Assembly (NCBI GenBank): GCA_035291645.1 | Contig: DATDRQ010000091.1 | Coordinates: 1-19,411, forward strand | Source: DATDRQ01 sp035291645 | GTDB taxonomy: Bacteria > Chloroflexota > Anaerolineae > Anaerolineales > UBA4823 | DNA: 19,411 nucleotides | Direction of reading: 5' to 3' | In this document: positions 1 through 7,125 of the stretch, piece after piece | Layout: the number at the start of each line of letters is the position of its first letter | Position numbering within the stretch: position 1 is the stretch's first letter | The notes under the pieces: model-generated | Databases searched by the model: none | What the model was told of the DNA's origin: nothing | The model's input: the letters and a program-made list of their open reading frames with translations, nothing else | Made by a program: the position numbers and the translations under genes

Positions 1-24
1 CATATCACGAGAACCAAATCCAGG

Positions 25-2193
25 TTAGTCTGGCGTTATCAAGGAATCAAATGTTTCTCCATTGATAAACAATTCCACAATTTGTGCTGATGAATATTCA
101 AGCACAGTCTGCTCGATTTGAGCCAGAACACGCGGGTGATCGCATTCGGCTTCTACCCGGTATTCTCCGGTCAAGCGCACCGTGATAATATCTTCTATTT
201 CCTGGATGGTTTCAATCGACAGATCCGAGAGGTAAAGGGCATTATACAAACCGCTGTCGGAATCAATGCGTATATTGTTTGAAATCAGTGCATCGATGGC
301 CGCGGTTAAGGGGGCCGGGGTCTGGGGGACATCTCGGACTACCGGAAGAACCGCATCTCCACATCCAATCTCCCCCTCGCCCAGATCGACCAGGAACACA
401 TTGACGCTTTCATAAACCGGAGCTCCGGCTTCTGTTACGGTGAATACATCGGAGGTAGCCTGGATTTGTGTACCACCCAGGGTACTCACAGTGACTGCCC
501 AGTTTTCCCCAGGCGCCGCCGCAGATGAGATCGGTGTATTTCCCGCTGCGGTCCCGTTTATCTCCGTCCAGGTGGTCAAGAAGGGCGCACCCTCTGAACC
601 TGCCGGCCCAACCGAAAAGGTTACCTGAGTGTGTGCTGGAAATCCGCTCGCGACGATGGTGAGCTCCGTGCCGGGAGCTCCACCTGCCGGCCAGATTGAA
701 ACAAAGGCTGCCGCCGGCGGTTTTGGCATCGCGACGACAAACTCATTCGATAGGGCAAATATGCGGGGTTCCCCGGCAATGGCTTGCGTAGCCAGGACGA
801 CCCAGCGTTCACCGGCAACGGCATCTGCCGGGATTACGACCTGGCTTACGAACACTCCGCCGGAATTGGATATGGCGGTCTCGACCAACTCATATTGCGA
901 GCCTCGTTTACCAAAGGCGACCTCCACTTTGGATTGGGGTGGAAAACCCGCTCCGGCAACCAGAATGCGCGTACCGGGGGGACCGCTTGTAGGGGTCAAT
1001 AAGACGGATTCCTGCAGACCTGGGATGATCAAAGTTGCTCCTGCAGGTAGGGTATTCGGATTTGTGATCTGAGGATTTGCTGCCAGGATGGCGTTTGGTG
1101 TGCGGTTGAATTCTACGGCGATTTCATTGAGTGTGTCCAGAGGTTGGACGATATAGATTGAAGGTTCACCAGGAGCTCTGGGTGGCGTAACTGCGTAAAT
1201 ATTCGAATTTGCTCTGGTAATTGGGGGTTGGTCTGTTGTGGCAAGAACCACCCAGTTTTCCCCCGCTACTGCGATCGGTGGGATATGGACTGTGGTTGTA
1301 AAAGATCTGTTGGTACCTACCTCGGCTGTACCAGCCGGTTCGTAAGAATTGAGGTACTCGCCGACGCGCAGGTTCACAAGATTTCCAACCGGGAACTCGC
1401 TCCCCAATACTGTCACTGGTGAATCTGCGGGTCCACAAAATGGGGTAAGTTTTACTTGGGGTCCTCCCGGCTCTTGAGCAGGGATCCGAATCGTCTGACC
1501 TGTGGAGAGCTGAATCGGGTCTGTGACCTGTGAGTTGGCGAGGAACAATGCTTCCAGATTGCGGTTGAACTTCACCGCGATACTGCGCAGCGTGTCACCG
1601 GGCTGCACGATGTAGGTGGTCGCAGCGGTAGGATCGGGGATTGGGCCGAGGACCGAAAAATGGTTTGAAGTCGCTTCGAAATGAATATTTCCTGTATTCG
1701 CTTCGGCGATCACGATCCAGGAACTATAAGGCGTCGCATATAGAGGAATATACACTTCTGTTTCTATACTCCCCAGGTCATCGCTTGTAATATACTCGAC
1801 AATGAATGAAGATTGGTTCTCTGGTCCCATGCTGATCTCAATGATCGAGTTTGATGGGAAACCGCTCCCCAGGATTGTCAGCAGGTTGCCGGCAGAACCG
1901 CAGGTCGGCGTAATCGCCAGCACCGGGGCAGTCGCACTCCTCGGGATGCGAATCACCTGTCCGACGAAAATTCGGGTTGGATCGGTGATCTCTGGGTTGA
2001 CTTCCAGGATCGCCACCACGGTTGTCTGGCAGAGTTCGGCGATATCACTGATCGTGTCACCTGGCTGGACAGTATACGATTCTCCACAGGTACCCTGGGC
2101 GATTGCAGTTATGTTTGAATGAGAAACAAGGGGGAAAAGAAGCGATATAGCGATCAGGTTGCGAATGAAAAACTTAAAAACCACACGATACAT
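25..2193 (-). CDS. Secreted LysM / Ig-like repeat protein with C-terminal GerMN domain
   Basis: The 722-residue product is predicted to be exported and to bind the cell wall or a glycan. A signal peptide covers about residues 1-33 (basic start, hydrophobic core 12-24). Three LysM modules lie at about 38-85, 192-239 and 346-393; the first two carry the V-Q-P-G-D-T core and the third has V-Q-P-L-D-T. Each is followed by an IPT/TIG-like Ig module (about 90-183, 246-336, 397-487), and a fourth Ig module at 495-587 has no LysM before it. The Ig modules share a G-E-N-W-V-V-like strand (311-316, 461-466, 562-567). Residues 595-720 resemble GerMN, a domain known from spore-germination protein GerM and also found in non-sporulating bacteria (T-P-A-P-L-T-A-A-I-D-A-L at 625-636; V-E-L-F-I-N-G near the end). 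LysM binding to N-acetylglucosamine glycans is family knowledge; the ligand here is unknown. The ATG has no clear Shine-Dalgarno sequence. It lies 92 bases downstream of the EamA gene and may be read from the same transcript. Confidence 0.9.
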   Translation of the reverse strand: MYRVVFKFFIRNLIAISLLFPLVSHSNITAIAQGTCGESYTVQPGDTISDIAELCQTTVVAILEVNPEITDPTRIFVGQVIRIPRSATAPVLAITPTCGSAGNLLTILGSGFPSNSIIEISMGPENQSSFIVEYITSDDLGSIETEVYIPLYATPYSSWIVIAEANTGNIHFEATSNHFSVLGPIPDPTAATTYIVQPGDTLRSIAVKFNRNLEALFLANSQVTDPIQLSTGQTIRIPAQEPGGPQVKLTPFCGPADSPVTVLGSEFPVGNLVNLRVGEYLNSYEPAGTAEVGTNRSFTTTVHIPPIAVAGENWVVLATTDQPPITRANSNIYAVTPPRAPGEPSIYIVQPLDTLNEIAVEFNRTPNAILAANPQITNPNTLPAGATLIIPGLQESVLLTPTSGPPGTRILVAGAGFPPQSKVEVAFGKRGSQYELVETAISNSGGVFVSQVVIPADAVAGERWVVLATQAIAGEPRIFALSNEFVVAMPKPPAAAFVSIWPAGGAPGTELTIVASGFPAHTQVTFSVGPAGSEGAPFLTTWTEINGTAAGNTPISSAAAPGENWAVTVSTLGGTQIQATSDVFTVTEAGAPVYESVNVFLVDLGEGEIGCGDAVLPVVRDVPQTPAPLTAAIDALISNNIRIDSDSGLYNALYLSDLSIETIQEIEDIITVRLTGEYRVEAECDHPRVLAQIEQTVLEYSSAQIVELFINGETFDSLITPD

Positions 2194-2285
2194 GGGGTTT
2201 AATCAGGATTGATGTGGGAGTCCCTGTCGAGAAAGATTCTACTACAGATAAACTCCTGGAATGATCACCCTCAACTAGGGAGAGT

Positions 2286-3209
2286 CTAACTCGAGGAGGG
2301 ATCGCGCACCCGTACAGCAGTCCGGGAAGGATTCGACGTTAGGAAAACGAGACCCAGAAACAACAGCGCCATCCCAAGCAGGGAGAACCAGGAAAAGCTT
2401 TCTTTGAGGATGAAAATTCCAAGAATCGTCGCGGTTAGCGGTTCTGCCAGGGATAAGGATACGGCCGTAGAAACAGGAATCAGCTGCAGCCCGCGGGCAA
2501 ACAGGATATATGCGAGGGTGGTTGCGATCAAGCTGAGATGAAGGACAACCGCGATGCCATTTTCCTGAGCCAGCCATTCCAGGTTGGATTTGAAAAGAAT
2601 GGGTAGAAGGATAAGGGCGCCGAGTGAGAAGACGATTGCGACAACCGCCTCGGGCGCCTGATTCTCTAAGATCCGCTTGGTAGTAACCGTATAAGCTGCA
2701 TAGGATAGTCCTGCACCTAGAGCCAGAACGATCCCGGTCAGGTGAACCACTCCTTGATCGTTCTGTGAACCGATCATCAAGGTACAACCCAGGATGGCTA
2801 GCGCAGTCGAGGTCATCCAACGAGAGCTGAGTCTCTCCCGCCGGATAACCCACGCCAGGATGCCGGCCAGGATAGGAGCGCTTCCAATAGCCACAACGGT
2901 TCCTGTTGCCACGCCACTGATGCGGACCGATGCGAAGAAACAAACTTGATAAGCTGCGACACAGCCTGCTGAAAGCAGGGTCCACCCTTTCGGCCAGGGC
3001 TTATCTGGCCGAAGGGATCCGCGAAATATCGCAACTGCGAGTAGAGCCAAGCCGCCAAACAGCAGACGAAGGGCGCCAATTGCAGCCGGTTGGGCGCTAT
3101 CCGGTCCAAATGCCTGGGCGGTTCCGATAGTGCCCCATAATATCGCTGCGGCTAGCACCCACCACTCGCCGCGGATATTTCCGTTTATTCCAGCTACTGG
3201 ATCAGTCAA
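2286..3209 (-). CDS. EamA (DMT superfamily) membrane transporter
   Basis: The 307-residue protein of the drug/metabolite transporter superfamily has ten predicted membrane helices in two EamA repeats, about residues 16-147 and 158-291. The second repeat carries the typical L-A-E-P-L-T-A stretch (254-260) followed by a helix ending I-L-K-E (267-270). Family members export or import metabolites such as amino acids and their derivatives; nothing in the sequence fixes the substrate. The start is a TTG lying inside the end of the upstream arfB gene, so the two genes overlap by 8 bases (3202-3209), which suggests translational coupling. No other start precedes the first helix, so the TTG is accepted. 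The C-terminal tail is short, basic and cytoplasmic. Confidence 0.9.
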   Translation of the reverse strand: MTDPVAGINGNIRGEWWVLAAAILWGTIGTAQAFGPDSAQPAAIGALRLLFGGLALLAVAIFRGSLRPDKPWPKGWTLLSAGCVAAYQVCFFASVRISGVATGTVVAIGSAPILAGILAWVIRRERLSSRWMTSTALAILGCTLMIGSQNDQGVVHLTGIVLALGAGLSYAAYTVTTKRILENQAPEAVVAIVFSLGALILLPILFKSNLEWLAQENGIAVVLHLSLIATTLAYILFARGLQLIPVSTAVSLSLAEPLTATILGIFILKESFSWFSLLGMALLFLGLVFLTSNPSRTAVRVRDPSSS

Positions 3210-3627
3210 GATCTGGACCGTGGAGCCGCCGGCGCATCTTTTTTGTGTCCCCCCTCAGGCGTTTATTAGAGAGGCGTCTTTCCCGGGATTCCCGAGTCGG
3301 TCGTGTTTTCATGCGGGTCTTCGGCTTTTGGGAGGCCTGTTTGAGCAGCTCGAGTAACCTGAGTCGAGCTTCGTCCCGATTTCGACGCTGGCTGCGATAT
3401 GCCTTTGATTCGATGATCAACTCACCCGAAGTTGTGATTCGTTTACCAGCCAGGCGAATCAGGCGTCTGCGCACATCCTCTGGCAGCGATGACGAGCCGG
3501 CTACATCGAATCGCAATTGGACTCCGGAAGCGACTTTGTTTATATTCTGACCTCCGGGTCCGGAACCGAGGATGAATTCTTCCTTAATCTCGTTTTCGTC
3601 GATCGATATCTCAGGCGTGATGCGCAT
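3202..3627 (-). CDS. arfB: Peptidyl-tRNA hydrolase ArfB, ribosome rescue factor
   Basis: The 141-residue protein has a class I release-factor-like domain carrying the G-G-Q motif at 25-27 within G-S-G-P-G-G-Q-N, and a basic C-terminal tail (about 103-137) rich in Arg and Lys. This is the layout of ArfB (YaeJ), about 140 residues long. Family knowledge: ArfB enters ribosomes stalled on mRNAs without a stop codon, places the basic tail in the empty mRNA channel, and hydrolyses peptidyl-tRNA through the GGQ loop. It has no codon-recognition domain, which separates it from RF1 and RF2. It lies 10 bases downstream of the M29 aminopeptidase gene and overlaps the EamA gene, so it is the middle gene of a three-gene minus-strand operon. 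Confidence 0.93.
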   Translation of the reverse strand: MRITPEISIDENEIKEEFILGSGPGGQNINKVASGVQLRFDVAGSSSLPEDVRRRLIRLAGKRITTSGELIIESKAYRSQRRNRDEARLRLLELLKQASQKPKTRMKTRPTRESRERRLSNKRLRGDTKKMRRRLHGPDLD

Positions 3628-3637
3628 TTGTTCTCGA

Positions 3638-4738
3638 TCAGACTACGGGATGACCATCTTTATAGAAGCACTCTCCGTCAATTGTGATCTCGCTTTTGGT
3701 CATATCGCACAGCATGTCCCAATGCAGCCCGGATTCGTTCTTGCCGCCCGTTTCCGGGTAGCTCGCCCCAAGGGCAAGATGGATCGTACCCCCGATTTTT
3801 TCGTCGAAAAGCATATTCTTTGTGAAACGCGTAATCCCATAGTTCGTTCCTAGACCCCATTCACCTAGGAATCGAGCTCCTCGATCGGAATCTAGTAAAG
3901 AGGTTAGTAATTCCTGGCCTTTTGAAGCTTTCTCTTTCACGACCTTTCCATTTTCAAACCATAGCTCGACATCGATCACTTCATGGCCAGAATAGATGGC
4001 GGGATAGCTGAACCTAACCCAGCCATTGGTTGAATCCTCGACAGGTCCGGTGAATATTTCACCGTCAGGGAAATTGTACTTCCCGTCCGCTTCTTTGAAA
4101 ATCCTTCCCTGGATTGAAAGCTGCAGGTCGATATGTTCGCCTTTTAATTGGACCTTATCTTTCCCTGACAGCCATTCGATCAACCGGTGTTGGCGCTTGC
4201 CTTCCTCCTTCCAGGATCTGACTGGATCGGGTTCGGTCAACAGGCCGGCGTGATAGACGAATTCCTGGTAATCCAACAAGCTCATATCCGCTTCCTGGGC
4301 ACTGGCTTGTGTAGGGAATTCCGTATAACACCAGCGGAATTCATTGCGGGCAGACCGTTCCATGTAGGTTTTCGTTAGAGGCGCGCTGGCTTTATGAACC
4401 CGGGCCAACCTGGATGGCTCTATCCCGGTTAACGACCGAGTGTTGTATTCAGCTCCGATAACCAGCTGAGCATCCATTGTCTCCACGATCAGTTTCCTGA
4501 TCGGCGAGATAAAATCTAATTGTTCATTCGCCGCATTGCGGAAAAAGATCTCTTCGGTCCCTGGGAGGGCGATCAAAGGAAAAACGTGAGCGCCAGCTCG
4601 AACTGCTTCCTGATAGACTGCTAATGCTAATTCCTCTGCGATTGGATTTGTCCGCAGTACAAACTGCTGACCAGGCTTAATCTCCAGGGAATAATGAACC
4701 AGCACTTCGGCAAGTTTTTGGATGCGTGGATCAGGCAT
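3638..4738 (-). CDS. M29-family aminopeptidase
   Basis: The 366-residue protein matches the thermophilic metallo-aminopeptidase family M29 (aminopeptidase T / AmpS / PepS), close to the usual length of about 370-410. Conserved metal-ligand positions can be read as E227 (F-P-D-G-E-I-F-T), E293 (G-E-W-G-L-G-T-N), H320 (G-T-I-H-L-A-L-G), Y327, and H339 with D341 (L-H-W-D-M). The family is cytoplasmic and removes N-terminal residues from peptides using a two-metal centre. The start is well supported: an A-A-A-G-G-A-G Shine-Dalgarno sequence (4747-4753) sits 8 bases before the ATG. It is the first gene of the operon continuing with arfB and the EamA transporter, and is preceded by a leader of about 260 bases with two strong hairpins. 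Confidence 0.93.
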   Translation of the reverse strand: MPDPRIQKLAEVLVHYSLEIKPGQQFVLRTNPIAEELALAVYQEAVRAGAHVFPLIALPGTEEIFFRNAANEQLDFISPIRKLIVETMDAQLVIGAEYNTRSLTGIEPSRLARVHKASAPLTKTYMERSARNEFRWCYTEFPTQASAQEADMSLLDYQEFVYHAGLLTEPDPVRSWKEEGKRQHRLIEWLSGKDKVQLKGEHIDLQLSIQGRIFKEADGKYNFPDGEIFTGPVEDSTNGWVRFSYPAIYSGHEVIDVELWFENGKVVKEKASKGQELLTSLLDSDRGARFLGEWGLGTNYGITRFTKNMLFDEKIGGTIHLALGASYPETGGKNESGLHWDMLCDMTKSEITIDGECFYKDGHPVV

Positions 4739-4746
4739 GAGAGAAG

Positions 4747-4753
4747 CTCCTTT
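4747..4753 (-). promoter_or_regulatory. Shine-Dalgarno of the M29 aminopeptidase
   Basis: The minus strand reads AAAGGAG, ending 8 bases before the ATG at 4736-4738. This fixes the start of the aminopeptidase and the 3' end of the structured leader. Confidence 0.8.
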
Positions 4754-4862
4754 ATCTGATAGGAATTAATCAAAAAGAAATAATCCAAGATTATAGAAAA
4801 AACTGTAACAGAAAGCAGTTTCCCTCGTTTTTAAAGAAAAGAAATTAATCCCCAGGAATGAG

Positions 4863-4904
4863 TAACCGGGGGCGGGAGCTAGTTGGGTGGGACCCGCCCC
4901 GTTA
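4863..4904 (-). other. GC-rich leader hairpin (proximal)
   Basis: The arms GGGGCGGG (4869-4876) and CCCGCCCC (4893-4900) pair perfectly around a 16-base loop. The stem extends with TAAC/GTTA (4863-4866 and 4901-4904) past a two-base bulge, giving 12 pairs. The loop contains the 15-base motif also present in the other leader hairpin. On the minus strand the bases that follow are not T-rich, so it does not look like a minus-strand terminator. On the plus strand it is followed by a loosely T-rich stretch. It is assigned to minus because it lies in the inferred leader of the M29 operon. Function is unknown. Confidence 0.55.
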
Positions 4905-4947
4905 ATTTTAATTTATCTCGGTTGAGTATGCAAATCGGGATCTCAGG

Positions 4948-4998
4948 TAAAAAGAACTCACCCTACCTAGTTGGGGGGGACAACCAGGTGGGGTGAGT
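4948..4998 (-). terminator. Promoter-proximal hairpin plus U-tract, candidate attenuator or tiny RNA
   Basis: Arms 4957-4973 and 4981-4997 form a 17-position stem with 15 Watson-Crick pairs. The other two positions are one wobble and one mismatch. The loop has seven bases, and A4956/T4998 adds one more pair. On the minus strand the stem is followed directly by TTCTTTTTA, the form of an intrinsic terminator. The minus-strand promoter at 5005-5033 predicts a transcript start at about 4998, so the RNA would begin with this hairpin. Readings compatible with the sequence are an attenuator for the aminopeptidase operon, a very short independent RNA, or a 5' stabilising stem. Confidence 0.5.
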
Positions 4999-5004
4999 GC
5001 TTAA

Positions 5005-5033
5005 ATTATAGACGAAATTTATAAATTATGCAA
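5005..5033 (-). promoter_or_regulatory. Sigma70-type promoter for the M29-arfB-EamA operon
   Basis: On the minus strand a -35 element TTGCAT (5028-5033) and a perfect -10 element TATAAT (5005-5010) are separated by exactly 17 bases. This is the best promoter match seen in the window. The predicted start is near 4998, giving a leader of about 260 bases before the aminopeptidase ATG. The gene-free region 4739-5114 otherwise holds only the two hairpins; no clear plus-strand promoter for the STAND gene was found in it. A TATAAT on minus near 4785-4790 could be a weaker internal promoter, but it lacks a good -35. Confidence 0.65.
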
Positions 5034-5114
5034 GAGTTTTTTTCGACTTTCTACCTGCGATCCTAAAATCGGTTTTCCAGTAAAATATACCCAATCACCC
5101 AAATTTCCCGGCAT

Positions 5115-7001
5115 GTGCTATCCGGGGTGATTCCCGATCCTGACGGCAATTTTATTGCGAGACCCTTGATTTCGGTGAAGACATTATCCGGAAATTGGCC
5201 TCCAAATTTCGCTGCACCGCCTAGAAAGCAAGGGTATGTAATTGGACGCGAAGAGATCCTCTCACGCGTGGTCAAGTTATTACTCGGTCGAGAAGGCGAG
5301 CGAGTAGCGGTTTCTGGTACGAGCGGCGTTGGTAAAACCGTCTTAGCCCACTTGATTAGCACTCAGCCTGAAGTTGTAAATCACTTCCAGGACGGAATTC
5401 TGTGGGCAAGACCTGTCACATACGTGGGTGAGGGCGCTATTTTAGGCGCCTGGGCCGAGCTCTTCGGTCACGACATTTCCAGAATTTCGAGAATTGAGGA
5501 CCGGACTTCCACAGTCGAGAAATTACTTCGTGAACGAAAGGTTCTGATTATCCTGGATGGTGTTTCGTATGCGCAAACTGCTGCTGCGTTATCTTGTGGA
5601 GGACCACATTGCGGAACCATCTTGACTACTCGTGATGATCGGCTCGCCCGGGATTATTGCGGCGACAGTGGGGTCTGGCCGCTAGAAGGTTTGAAAGACG
5701 AACATGCGATCAGGTTTCTCTCCGCGCAAGCTCCTTCGATCGAATGGGTAGATTTCTTGGCGAAGGAGAGAGGTTTACAAGATTCCCGCTCCTTGCCACT
5801 GGCCTTGACTTTGATCGCAGGATGTCTGAAAACCCATCAAACGCACCTTTCTAAAAATCTTCTTCAGGATCCAGTAACCGAAATAAACCTGAAAAAAGAC
5901 GTAAGAGAACTCCTGATTGACTTCTCCAGAGAAGGTGATCTGCGGAGAATCCTTGAGTGGAGCCTGAGCTATCTTCCGGAGAGAACAGGCGAAGTTTTTC
6001 GGGAGTTAGTTGCTTTTGCTCCTGAGCCCGCAATATTTTCCCGGCAGGCCGCAACGCAAGTCACCGGCGCCTCTGTTGAGGATCTTGAATTGTTATCAAC
6101 CTGTAATCTTATAGATACTGATGGTGATTTATTATCAATTCATCAGGCTGTTACAGAAGCTTTGCGGTGGCCTCTACCATCAGCAGGGCAAGAAAAACAC
6201 CGACAATATTATCTTGGTTTATTAATAAGCGTTTCAGGGCAGTCTGGTGAAATCAGCAGGATTTACTGCCAGAGCATGTGGGCGTGTACGCGAAAAAAAG
6301 TGGAGGTAAATCGTAGAGAAATCATCAATGCTCTGGCTGCCTATCAAGAGGAACGTGGTCTTTGGGAGGATTACAGGAGTTGTGGGGAGCTGGCGTTACA
6401 GGCATGTAAGTCACACTCCATGTGCCAGGAAGAAGGCCGCTTGTGCAATAACCTCGGGAAAGCAACCCATATGCTTGGAGATGTGCAAATTGCCCTAACC
6501 TACTACCGGCTGGCTGAGTCTTTGCTGGGGAAGGATGGCGACCAATCTGAACAAGCGCTGGTGATGAACAATATTGCCTCGATCTTAGTCGAAAACGGGA
6601 AATTAGAAGAAGCACAAACCGAATTGATGCGCGCCCTGTCACTTCTCGAGGATCTACCTGGAAATATCGTCCAGGCATATCTGCACAACAACCTCGGAAA
6701 AGTCTACGATGACATGGGGCTTTCCATCCAGGCGCGGGATGAATATCTAAAAGCCCTCCTTATTCTTGAAAGCGATTCCGATTTAGAGCTTGAAATGACC
6801 GTCAGGTTCAATTTATCGTTGGTATACCATTCATTAGGCCGGAAAGATGAAGCGTTCGATGAGCTTCAGAATGTGGTCGATATCGAGCGAAGATTAGACC
6901 ACCCGAATTTCGAGGATGACGTAAAGCTGCTGGAAAGGCTGCAGCGAGAGCTGAACGAACCGAAGATTATTCGCTGGCTTCGAAGCAAGCTGCTGAGTTA
7001 A
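5115..7001 (+). CDS. STAND / NB-ARC-type NTPase with C-terminal TPR repeats
   Basis: The 628-residue protein belongs to the STAND class of signalling ATPases. The nucleotide-binding core starts near residue 40 (G-Y-V-I-G-R-E-E). It shows a Walker A G-T-S-G-V-G-K-T (68-75), a Walker B L-I-I-L-D-G (144-149), an arginine sensor in T-I-L-T-T-R-D-D (168-175), an S-L-P-L-A motif (226-230) like the GLPLA box of NB-ARC, and an S-I-H-Q (341-344) at the usual MHD/winged-helix position. From about 441 to 595 there are three to four TPR-like repeats (N-N-L-G-K at 445-449, N-N-I-A-S at 485-489, N-N-L-G-K at 525-529, F-N-L-S-L at 565-569). In this class ligand binding to the repeats triggers nucleotide exchange and oligomerisation. 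No N-terminal effector domain is visible and the C-terminus ends just past the repeats. The GTG start lacks a Shine-Dalgarno sequence; the reading frame closes at 5064-5066, so only about 17 more codons could exist upstream. Confidence 0.88.
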   Translation: MLSGVIPDPDGNFIARPLISVKTLSGNWPPNFAAPPRKQGYVIGREEILSRVVKLLLGREGERVAVSGTSGVGKTVLAHLISTQPEVVNHFQDGILWARPVTYVGEGAILGAWAELFGHDISRISRIEDRTSTVEKLLRERKVLIILDGVSYAQTAAALSCGGPHCGTILTTRDDRLARDYCGDSGVWPLEGLKDEHAIRFLSAQAPSIEWVDFLAKERGLQDSRSLPLALTLIAGCLKTHQTHLSKNLLQDPVTEINLKKDVRELLIDFSREGDLRRILEWSLSYLPERTGEVFRELVAFAPEPAIFSRQAATQVTGASVEDLELLSTCNLIDTDGDLLSIHQAVTEALRWPLPSAGQEKHRQYYLGLLISVSGQSGEISRIYCQSMWACTRKKVEVNRREIINALAAYQEERGLWEDYRSCGELALQACKSHSMCQEEGRLCNNLGKATHMLGDVQIALTYYRLAESLLGKDGDQSEQALVMNNIASILVENGKLEEAQTELMRALSLLEDLPGNIVQAYLHNNLGKVYDDMGLSIQARDEYLKALLILESDSDLELEMTVRFNLSLVYHSLGRKDEAFDELQNVVDIERRLDHPNFEDDVKLLERLQRELNEPKIIRWLRSKLLS

Positions 7002-7058
7002 TGGCGAGGTTTGCTGGTGGTGAATTGTTATGAACAATTGTGACCTGGTCAGCGTTGT

Positions 7059-7087
7059 TTAATAAATCAAAACCCGAAAGTTAAAAT
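7059..7087 (+). promoter_or_regulatory. Candidate promoter of the Gmad2 lipoprotein gene
   Basis: TTAATA (7059-7064) and TAAAAT (7082-7087) are separated by 17 bases and lie about 40 bases before the ATG. The match is moderate, four and five of six positions. Upstream, AATTGTT-ATG-AACAATT (7023-7039) is a small perfect inverted repeat that could be an operator; there is no T-run after it, so it is not a clear terminator for the STAND gene. Confidence 0.35.
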
Positions 7088-7125
7088 ACTTCCGGCGAAA
7101 ATCCTCTAACAGGATCATACTCCCC

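Noticed and set aside
2275..2985. 236-codon open frame on minus in another frame
   Set aside because: It overlaps the EamA transporter almost completely; the composition is Arg/Ser/Gly-rich without domain sense, whereas the EamA frame shows clear membrane helices.
4879..4900. GGGTGGGACC on plus resembles the T-box antiterminator core
   Set aside because: There is room for only about 100 bases before it, no stem I or specifier loop was seen, the loop differs from the consensus, and the downstream gene is a STAND NTPase rather than an amino-acid gene.
7101..7115. ATCCT/AGGAT hairpin masking the Shine-Dalgarno sequence of the Gmad2 lipoprotein
   Set aside because: Only five pairs, AT-rich and easily found by chance; kept only as a remark in the gene entry.
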